The position numbers and the translations under genes are program-made. Positions 58,663 to 64,000 of a DNA stretch of 64,000 bases are shown here, piece after piece. Within the stretch, counting starts at the first letter, position 1. The number at the start of each line of letters is the position of its first letter. The notes beneath the pieces were generated by a model, which was not told where the DNA came from, did no database searches, and worked only from the letters and a program-made list of their open reading frames with translations. This DNA comes from Pseudomonas cavernicola (GTDB lineage: Bacteria; Pseudomonadota; Gammaproteobacteria; Pseudomonadales; Pseudomonadaceae). The DNA lies in assembly GCF_003596405.1 (NCBI RefSeq), contig NZ_QYUR01000006.1, forward strand, positions 124,001 through 188,000, read 5' to 3'.

Positions 58663-59049
58663 TTAGCCGGTTAGAAGTATCGAAATCAAGATTGCAACTA
58701 TAGCTAGCGTCGTAGACACTTTAAATTGAAACTGGCCTTCAAGCTCAGTCAGGCTTGACTCATAGTTCTTGATAGCCCCCACAAACATAGAACGGGCTTG
58801 TGAAAGAATCTGAATTTGAGCACTTTTCATAGATAGTTCATTAATGGTGCCCTGCGGGCTAAGGTGCTTGGTGTATTGTTCATCCAGCTTTAAAAGTATT
58901 TGAAAATGATTGCGCACCTTTTCTTTATGCTCATTAATCACTGAGCGGCTAAAGATTTCTCTAAGCCCAGATGATGCAGCAGCTAAAGCCTCGTTATCCT
59001 GCAAGACAATTGAGGCGCTAGCTGTGTAATTTTTTATTAGGTCTTCCAT
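58663..59049 (-). CDS. hypothetical tail-anchored coiled-coil protein
   Basis: 128 residues, family not recognised. Mostly helical and charged (residues 1-100), then a C-terminal hydrophobic segment (about 109-126, KVSTTLAIVAILISILLTG), suggesting a tail-anchored inner-membrane protein. ATG 59049; a GGAG-like stretch (AGGAGAACTC) lies upstream. Divergent from the next gene. Confidence 0.6.
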   Translation of the reverse strand: MEDLIKNYTASASIVLQDNEALAAASSGLREIFSRSVINEHKEKVRNHFQILLKLDEQYTKHLSPQGTINELSMKSAQIQILSQARSMFVGAIKNYESSLTELEGQFQFKVSTTLAIVAILISILLTG

Positions 59050-59158
59050 GCAGGAGAACTCCTCTTGAATTTCATTGAAGCATAGCTTATCCGCAGCCCT
59101 TGAGGTAAGGATCGGCTAAGCTCCAATAGAGTCAGCATGAGCATTGAAGGGGAATGAA

Positions 59159-59626
59159 ATGAAACTGAGCGGATGGCAACGGTTGTGGGTGGTGTTCTCC
59201 TTTGTTCTCGGCGTTATACCTGTATCGTTGGTGATGGCGTTTTGGCCGAACGAAGAAAGCATTTACTACCATTGGAGGTTTGAAGCGCTTGATAAAACCA
59301 AGCAGTTAATCTGGGATAAAGAAGGTCGCTCCGTAACCTACGATGACCTAATGCCTATGGATGAAACAAATTTTGAGGCGGTCAATGCTCTGAGGCATTA
59401 CAGGCTAAAAGCCATCTCAAGGGATGCTGAATTTCAGAAGGCGTACATTGAGCGCGTTAGGGAAGTGAATGCGAAGTACGAGAAAGAGCTTGACCAGCTT
59501 CCGTTTGAGCAATTCTTAACGGTAGTTCGCGGTTTTCTTGGGTGGGTTGCGGTATGCCTTGGGTTTTACGCTTTAGGTTGGGCCATCGCTTGGGTAATAC
59601 GCGGATTCAGAAAACCGCAAGCGTAA
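59159..59626 (+). CDS. hypothetical two-span membrane protein
   Basis: 155 residues, not recognised. Hydrophobic helices at about 7-29 and 125-148 flank a charged 95-residue region. ATG 59159 (MKLSGWQRLW) with GGGGA upstream. Could be an exclusion-type membrane protein of the island, but nothing proves this. Confidence 0.65.
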   Translation: MKLSGWQRLWVVFSFVLGVIPVSLVMAFWPNEESIYYHWRFEALDKTKQLIWDKEGRSVTYDDLMPMDETNFEAVNALRHYRLKAISRDAEFQKAYIERVREVNAKYEKELDQLPFEQFLTVVRGFLGWVAVCLGFYALGWAIAWVIRGFRKPQA

Positions 59627-59640
59627 ACAATAGGCCCGGC

Positions 59641-59982
59641 CTAGTAGTTTAAATAATCTTCTAGACTGGCGGCCCATCCTTTATCACGAGCCTTCTGAAT
59701 CGTCACAGTGGCATTTTCAACTGCCTGTATCAATTCATCCTTTGTACAACTCTTATCAATCTGTACCTCTTCCTTTTCAAAGTTGGTGACGAATTTCTGA
59801 GCTTCGGCGATAAGCTTTGCACATGAATCGTCAGGCTTCAGCTTCGGCCTCCATTCATTCTCAAGCTCCAAAGCACACATGCTTGTCCTTAATTCAAGAT
59901 CAAATGTGTGATTGCACCCTGAGCCGTATGTTACTCCCGCATGAAGTAGAACAGGAAGCAGAGTCAATGATGATAGTTTCAT
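59641..59982 (-). CDS. hypothetical exported Cys-containing protein
   Basis: 113 residues. Signal peptide at about 1-20 (MKLSSLTLLPVLLHAGVTYG), then four Cys in the mature part (SGCNHTF, SMCALE, DSCAKL, KSCTKDE), likely two disulfides. Function unknown. Convergent with the preceding gene, ends 14 bp apart. Confidence 0.6.
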   Translation of the reverse strand: MKLSSLTLLPVLLHAGVTYGSGCNHTFDLELRTSMCALELENEWRPKLKPDDSCAKLIAEAQKFVTNFEKEEVQIDKSCTKDELIQAVENATVTIQKARDKGWAASLEDYLNY

Positions 59983-60033
59983 ACCGATTGATTCCTGCTT
60001 GATCGTATTTATGAGTTTAGCTCAATCAGGTAG

Positions 60034-60072
60034 TAAGAAAAGCCCCTGCGATGCCGGGGCTTTTTCTTTTCA
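60034..60072 (-). terminator. rho-independent terminator (both strands)
   Basis: AAAAGCCCC-TGCGATGCC-GGGGCTTTTTCTTTT with T-runs on both strands; ends the minus-strand lipoprotein transcript. Confidence 0.85.
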
Positions 60073-60096
60073 AGTCGGGAACATCGGTGATGTAGT

Positions 60097-60525
60097 TCAA
60101 TTCTTCATTTTTAGGGAAGTTCGGAGGGCTTTCAATTCTTCCGGAGTAGTCCGTTTGAAAAGCCGGACGTGCTTCCCCTCTATTATCTTACGGGTGCCGA
60201 TCCAGTTTCCGCCAAACCACAAGACAAACAAGTGCTCATCATTAAACCCTCTAAACCCCGCCGTGTCCCTTGGCGTAGGATAAGTGAACCAACCTGTTGT
60301 TAGCGCCATTTCACTTTCTGTCTGCCACGACTGGCTAAGTTTCGCCGTCTCTCCCAGCACCGTTCTTATAGATCTTTCGTCGTTGATTGTGTATTCCGCA
60401 ATATTGCACATCGATTGACCTTGGCAAACTTTCACCTCCTTAATTTTCGATGAGTCTGGAATGTCTATCGTCTCTGACCCGCAACCAGCGATAAAAAGGA
60501 AAGTGGCGAATGCGATTACTCTCAA
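60097..60525 (-). CDS. hypothetical lipoprotein
   Basis: 142 residues with a lipoprotein signal: MRVIAFATFLFIAGC, lipobox FIAGC at 11-15. No family recognised; the mature part has C-QGQSMC and a tail rich in Lys. The gap 60526-60814 holds no clear feature. Confidence 0.65.
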   Translation of the reverse strand: MRVIAFATFLFIAGCGSETIDIPDSSKIKEVKVCQGQSMCNIAEYTINDERSIRTVLGETAKLSQSWQTESEMALTTGWFTYPTPRDTAGFRGFNDEHLFVLWFGGNWIGTRKIIEGKHVRLFKRTTPEELKALRTSLKMKN

Positions 60526-60814
60526 AGTGACCCCCAGCGGTGCATGACATTCCCAGTGGTATAGCCCAAATCCCGAACAACAGCATTAACAGGGAACGAA
60601 GCGCATAGCGGCCGTGCTTCCAGAATGTCCCGCTGAGCATTATTTCTGGCTGAGATTTCCCCGTTTAAAACATGGGGTCAAAAAAATTTGGGGCGGGGGG
60701 CATTGAGTTCTGGTGACAAACGATCTTCACATCGTGGCGTTGTCGTTCGTCGCTAGGGGAGGATTTGCTCTGGTAGCCTGTGCTCCATGTCAGCGCCTTG
60801 GGGAGTGAGCTTCT

Positions 60815-61417
60815 GTGAAAAAATTGATTAAGCGTGCATTGCTGGCTGCGGGTGGCGCTGCTCTGCTCGCCATCCTCAAAAAAACTATCGACTACTACTT
60901 CGACCCGAGTCTGCTTGAAGGCGTGTTTGCTAGCATCGTATTGCCCATCAAAACCTATGTTTCGTGGTGGGCTTCTTTCTGGCCCTTACCTCGATGGCTA
61001 GTGGTGTTCTTCTCACTGGCAATGCTGTCCGCCGTTGGGCTGCTACTTCATACGCTCAGGAAGCAGAAGCAATCGTTGCAGCTGGCTAGCGATCGAATCT
61101 CTGAATTAGAAAACCCTTCAAGACCTCAGTTGCCTCGCCTTAGCGCTGACCAGAGGCGTGTGCTGACTACCATTTCGTCCTTAATCGAGAAAAGAAAGTT
61201 TCCAACCTTTAAGGATTTGAGGGATGAAACTGGTTTTAGCCACCTTGTGACCGAAGGCGCCATCGATGTTCTTATGGAAAAAGGGCTAATACATTGGCGA
61301 GGAGGTGATTTTAGCGAATATCGCGCCTCTTTAACTCCTGCTGGTCGGCGCTACCTATTGAGTCCAGAAATCAGCTCCGAGTATTTGAGCCAAGGCGCCG
61401 AGCCCACTCCCCACTGA
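60815..61417 (+). CDS. hypothetical membrane protein with C-terminal winged-helix-like domain
   Basis: 200 residues. Hydrophobic segments at about 8-24, 30-50 and 60-80, a coiled coil (about 83-100), then a MarR-like region RLSADQRRVLTTISSLI...FPTFKDLRDETGF...VLMEKGLIHWRG...LTPAGRRYL resembling a winged helix. GTG start 60815 with GGGAG upstream. A membrane-bound regulator or effector; unproven. Confidence 0.65.
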   Translation: MKKLIKRALLAAGGAALLAILKKTIDYYFDPSLLEGVFASIVLPIKTYVSWWASFWPLPRWLVVFFSLAMLSAVGLLLHTLRKQKQSLQLASDRISELENPSRPQLPRLSADQRRVLTTISSLIEKRKFPTFKDLRDETGFSHLVTEGAIDVLMEKGLIHWRGGDFSEYRASLTPAGRRYLLSPEISSEYLSQGAEPTPH

Positions 61418-61515
61418 TGGGCGTCGTTGTGGTGTAGGCGATAGCCAAGAATAGATAGCCAGAGGGGAAGCGGAGGGGGGTTGAGTAGTATAATTAAACA
61501 GTACAACCCAGAAAC

Positions 61516-61553
61516 AAAAAGCCCAGTAACCAATTGAATTACAGGGCTTTTTT
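61516..61553. terminator. rho-independent terminator downstream of the tRNA fragment
   Basis: AAAAAGCCCAGTAA / TTACAGGGCTTTTTT stem with T-runs on both strands, directly after the tRNA 3' end on the minus strand and after the plus-strand gene ending at 61417. Confidence 0.8.
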
Positions 61554-61558
61554 AATAA

Positions 61559-61621
61559 TGGCGGGGAGATAGGGATTCGAACCCTAGGTGCCATCGCTAA
61601 CACAACGGATTTCGAATCCGT
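61559..61621 (-). tRNA. 3' fragment of tRNA-Ser(CGA)
   Basis: Anticodon stem-loop ACGGA-TTCGAAA-TCCGT (anticodon CGA), long variable arm, T arm TAGGG-TTCGAAT-CCCTA, acceptor 3' strand TCTCCCC, G and encoded CCA. The 5' acceptor strand and D arm are missing; instead a perfect CGACT-GATT-AGTCG hairpin precedes it. Probably an attachment-site remnant, not a functional tRNA. Confidence 0.7.
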
Positions 61622-61803
61622 CCAGCTCGACTAATCAGTCGCCAACAGATTTTAAAAATAGAGACAGGTAAAAACGAAATTGGAGAAACAGACTTGAGCG
61701 AGCTACGATGACCAGCACGGTGCACCACTTAGGTGTACCTAAACGCTGTCACACTCTGCATTTTTTGACTGATAAATCCTATTAAAATCAAGGATTTATA
61801 GAT

Positions 61804-61917
61804 TGGAGGCAACCCCACCAGCCACACCCCAGCACACAATGTCACCGCTGCGGCTGCTCCCTTCCAGGCCTGACCGGGTTCACGGCTGATCGTTGCGGGG
61901 GGACCGATGGGGTCACC
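61804..61917 (-). ncRNA. ffs: 4.5S signal recognition particle RNA
   Basis: About 114 nt. The conserved domain IV GGTCAGGCCTGGAAGGGAGC and the 5' (GGTGACCCCATCGG) and 3' (CTGGTGGGGTTGCC) strands pair well, so this is the intact gene. It binds Ffh for co-translational targeting. The dnaX-ffs adjacency is broken by the island. Confidence 0.92.
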
Positions 61918-61949
61918 ATAACGAAACCCGCCTAGCGGCGAGCCGCGCC

Positions 61950-61977
61950 ATTGTACCGGCTTGTCGACAACTTACAA
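61950..61977 (-). promoter_or_regulatory. ffs promoter
   Basis: TTGTAA (61977-61972), 16 bp, TACAAT (61955-61950) on the minus strand, giving a precursor with a 5' leader of about 25-30 nt. Confidence 0.7.
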
Positions 61978-62168
61978 CTGTCCTCGCGCGATTAAAAAAG
62001 TATTCGCGACAAGCACTTGGATTCCTTATACGCAAAAGTGCCCAACCAACGGCGCCAGCCCAGGCCGCCTCGTTGGCCGCATTCCACGCCAGCAAGTGAG
62101 TCTGCTCGGTGATCCCTTTCTAATCCGCGAATACTCGAAGCCTCGGGCTTGCCATGCCGGCAGTCGAC

Positions 62169-62188
62169 ATATACGCTAATCCGCATAT
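62169..62188. promoter_or_regulatory. candidate ArsR operator before arsR
   Basis: ATATACGCTAATCCGCATAT, an imperfect palindrome, 18 bases before the arsR ATG; a close relative lies before arsI. Confidence 0.6.
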
Positions 62189-62206
62189 ACAGCTGAGAAC
62201 CCAGCC

Positions 62207-62545
62207 ATGCTGACGCCCGTTCGCCTGTTCAAAGCCCTCTCCGATGAAACGCGTTTGCGTTGCCTGGCACTGATTGGCTCTGGCGAGCGCTGCGTGTGCG
62301 AGCTTACCAGCGCGCTGGATCTGGCTCAGCCAAAAATCTCCCGGCATCTAGCCCAGTTGCGTAGCAGCGGGGTCTTACTAGATCGACGCCAGGGACAATG
62401 GGTGTACTACCAAATCAACCCTGCCCTGCCCGACTGGGCCAGCGTCATCTTGCGCGAAACCCTTGCCGCCTGCGCCCATGAGCCGCGCTTTGTCGAAGAC
62501 GCCACCCCGAGCGAGCCTCAGGGGGATGCAGCTTGCTGCGCCTGA
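62207..62545 (+). CDS. arsR: arsenic-responsive repressor ArsR
   Basis: ArsR/SmtB winged-helix repressor, 112 residues. Metal-binding ERCVCEL (Cys-x-Cys, like ELCVCDL) precedes the DNA-recognition helix AQPKISRHLAQLRSSG; a C-terminal CC pair (AACCA) may add ligands. Represses the operon until As(III) binds. Confidence 0.93.
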   Translation: MLTPVRLFKALSDETRLRCLALIGSGERCVCELTSALDLAQPKISRHLAQLRSSGVLLDRRQGQWVYYQINPALPDWASVILRETLAACAHEPRFVEDATPSEPQGDAACCA

Positions 62546-62564
62546 GGCTTTTCGCCGCCCCTAA

Positions 62565-62584
62565 ATATCCGGCTATCCGCATAG
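62565..62584. promoter_or_regulatory. second candidate ArsR site before arsI
   Basis: ATATCCGGCTATCCGCATAG shares the TATCCGCATA core with the site before arsR. May give arsI its own control. Confidence 0.5.
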
Positions 62585-62602
62585 GCGAATAAGGAGACCA
62601 CT

Positions 62603-63085
62603 ATGAAACGTCTGCATATCCACATCGGCGTCGCCGACCTCGATCAGGCCGTCGCCTTCTACTCCGGGCTGTTCGCCAGCGAGCCTAGCGTGCGGCACGA
62701 CGACTATGCCAAATGGATGCTGGAAGATCCGCGAGTCAATTTCGCCATTTCCACCCGCTCGGGCCAGGTAGGTCTCGACCATTTGGGCATTCAGGCGGAA
62801 GACGCCGAAGAATTGGCCGAGCTGGAAAACCGCGCCAAGGCTGCCGGTACGCCGGTCGCCGCGGAGAGCGGCGCCTGTTGCTACATGGAGTCGGACAAAT
62901 ACTGGACGGTCGACCCGGCAGGCATCGCCTGGGAGCAGTTCCATTCGTTGAATGCCATCCCGACCTTCAACCGCATCGAAGCCAAGGCCAAAGACAGCGC
63001 CTGCTGCGCACCCAAGGTGGAAAAGCCGCGTGTCGTCATCAAGAACCGCGAACTGAGCTGCAAGCCGGGCTCCGGCTGTTGCTGA
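62603..63085 (+). CDS. arsI: ArsI/CadI-type C-As lyase (VOC family)
   Basis: Vicinal-oxygen-chelate dioxygenase that in characterised relatives cleaves the C-As bond of trivalent methylarsenicals. 160 residues; metal ligands in MKRLHIHIGV, GLDHLGIQ and the C-terminal acid; the vicinal Cys pair SGACCYMES binds As(III). The tail has further pairs (ACCAP, GSGCC). In the ars operon between arsR and arsC; CadI-type cadmium-linked relatives cannot be excluded. Confidence 0.85.
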   Translation: MKRLHIHIGVADLDQAVAFYSGLFASEPSVRHDDYAKWMLEDPRVNFAISTRSGQVGLDHLGIQAEDAEELAELENRAKAAGTPVAAESGACCYMESDKYWTVDPAGIAWEQFHSLNAIPTFNRIEAKAKDSACCAPKVEKPRVVIKNRELSCKPGSGCC

Positions 63086-63104
63086 GCCATCAACGAAACC
63101 CCAT

Positions 63105-63160
63105 CGCTAGCAGAGCTCGCTCCAATACCAGCTTCTGTAGGAACGAGCTCTGCTCGCGAT
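63105..63160. repeat. REP pair between arsI and arsC
   Basis: CGCTAGCAGAGCTCGCTCC and GTAGGAACGAGCTCTGCTCG form an inverted pair inside the operon. Confidence 0.75.
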
Positions 63161-63181
63161 AAACGCCCCCAAGGACACCCA

Positions 63182-63661
63182 ATGCATAACGTACTGATCC
63201 TCTGCACCGGCAATTCCTGCCGCTCGATCATCGGCGAAGCGTTGCTCAATCACCTCGGTACCGGGCGGTTCCGCGCCTGGAGCGCCGGCAGCCAGCGGAC
63301 CGGCCAGGTAAACCCAGGTGCCCTGGCGATACTCCAAGAGCACGGCGTAGCCACGGCGGGTTATTACAGCAAGAGTTGGGATAGCCTCAGCGACACCCCC
63401 TTCGATCTGGTGATCACCGTGTGCGACAACGCTGCCGGCGAGGCCTGCCCGCTGTTTAGCGGCAAGGCGCTGAAAGCCCATTGGGGGATTGCCGACCCGG
63501 CGCATGTCGACGGCAGCGCCGAGGAAATCCACGCGGCCTTCGCCAAAGCCTATGAGCAACTGCACCGACGCATCGACAAGCTGCTCGCGCTGCCCCTCGA
63601 GAGCTTGGACGAGAACGCCCTGCGCACCGCGCTCAACCTGATCGGCAGCGAAACTCCATGA
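63182..63661 (+). CDS. arsC: arsenate reductase, thioredoxin-coupled type
   Basis: LMW-phosphatase-like ArsC reducing arsenate to arsenite. P-loop CTGNSCRS at residues 8-15 with the nucleophilic Cys; further Cys in VCDNAAGEACP for the disulfide relay. 159 residues. Overlaps the efflux gene by four bases (ATGA). Confidence 0.93.
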   Translation: MHNVLILCTGNSCRSIIGEALLNHLGTGRFRAWSAGSQRTGQVNPGALAILQEHGVATAGYYSKSWDSLSDTPFDLVITVCDNAAGEACPLFSGKALKAHWGIADPAHVDGSAEEIHAAFAKAYEQLHRRIDKLLALPLESLDENALRTALNLIGSETP

Positions 63662-64000
63662 ACGCCGCAGCGATGAGCATCTTCGAGCGTTACCTGAGCC
63701 TGTGGGTTGGCCTCTGCATCATCGTCGGCATCGCTTGCGGCCAGGCCATGCCTGCGCTGTTCCAAGTCGTCGGCGCAATGGAGATCGCCAAGGTCAATCT
63801 GCCGGTCGGCCTGTTGATCTGGGTGATGATCATTCCGATGCTGCTGCGGATCGACTTCACCGCCCTCCACCAAGTGCGCGAGCATGTGCGCGGGATCGGC
63901 GTCACGCTATTCGTCAACTGGCTGGTCAAACCCTTCTCCATGGCCCTGCTCGGCTGGTTATTCCTGCGTGAACTGTTCGCCCCCTGGCTGCCGGCCGAGC
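63658..64000 (+). CDS. ACR3-type arsenite efflux permease, N-terminal part (runs off right edge)
   Basis: 114 codons visible, open to the window end. MSIFERYLSLWVGLCIIVGI and NLPVGLLIWVMIIPMLLRID are typical of the ACR3 family of arsenite exporters (often named arsB). Membrane helices at about 13-33, 46-65 and 80-100. Start ATG 63658 overlaps the arsC stop. Confidence 0.9.
   Translation, partial: MNAAAMSIFERYLSLWVGLCIIVGIACGQAMPALFQVVGAMEIAKVNLPVGLLIWVMIIPMLLRIDFTALHQVREHVRGIGVTLFVNWLVKPFSMALLGWLFLRELFAPWLPAE

Larger units (their letters stand above)
57744..61879. mobile_element. 4.1 kb integrated element remnant at ffs
   Basis: Bounded by direct repeats of the ffs 3' part (57744-57819, 61804-61879). 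Contains a truncated integrase next to the left repeat, five small genes of unknown function and a tRNA-Ser fragment; it is visibly richer in A+T than the flanks. Fits integration into the 4.5S RNA gene by a tyrosine integrase followed by loss of most of the element. Confidence 0.75.

Noticed and set aside
60440..60640. 66-codon minus-strand ORF overlapping the lipoprotein
   Set aside because: Overlaps a better supported gene, no ribosome site and no recognisable feature.
61559..61621. Functional tRNA-Ser
   Set aside because: No 5' acceptor strand complementary to TCTCCCC and no D arm are present.

Overview
The window is a stretch of a Pseudomonas chromosome (Gammaproteobacteria). It carries the complete alginate operon, two cbb3 oxidase operons followed by ccoGHIS, hemN, anr and apt, an aatJQMP-ansB-aauSR acidic amino acid locus, recR-ybaB-dnaX-ffs, and Pseudomonas-type REP repeats. 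It is probably not P. aeruginosa, because the gene order differs in several places. No species can be named from the sequence alone.

Layout. 1-917 is the 3' end of acnA. 1069-17149 (minus strand) is the alginate operon algD-8-44-K-E-G-X-I-J-F-L-A; algL sits between algF and algA instead of between algX and algI. Divergent from algD, across a 1.1 kb AT-rich intergenic region holding a candidate AlgU promoter and an 81 bp MITE, is a large RTX protein (18229-20787). It has AlgE-type R modules and an SGNH acetylesterase domain but no epimerase module. A decayed IS5-group element (20788-21652) begins exactly at its stop codon. Then come aer, an alpha/beta hydrolase, an Anr-box-controlled ccoNOP lacking ccoQ, a sigma70-type ccoNOQP, ccoG-H-I-S, a TauE/SafE-like protein, hemN (with an Anr box), anr and apt.

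39759-43921 holds a metal-dependent hydrolase-like gene and a TetR repressor divergent from a Baeyer-Villiger monooxygenase/SDR pair, with palindromic operators over the promoter. 44164-52517 is the Glu/Asp uptake and utilisation locus: two AauR-type sites, a -24/-12 promoter, the aatJQMP ABC transporter, periplasmic glutaminase-asparaginase and the AauS/AauR two-component system. An acyl-CoA dehydrogenase, recR, ybaB and dnaX follow.

57744-61879 is a 4.1 kb AT-richer island bounded by two copies of the 3' part of the 4.5S RNA gene. It contains a truncated integrase, five small mostly membrane or exported proteins of unknown function and a 3' fragment of a tRNA-Ser. The intact ffs is at its right edge. 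The window ends in an arsenic operon: arsR, arsI-like C-As lyase, arsC and the start of an ACR3-type efflux pump.

The genes form three coherent programmes: alginate export with O-acetylation and a likely secreted de-acetylating enzyme; micro-aerobic respiration under Anr; and sigma54-driven acidic amino acid catabolism. The most unusual observations are the A-module-less PsmE-like enzyme next to algD, the apparent insertion of the whole alginate block between acnA and aer, the moved algL, three short palindromic repeats with a shared internal plan just 3' of, or between, genes, and the ffs-bounded island. All calls were made by reading the sequence; no database search was run.
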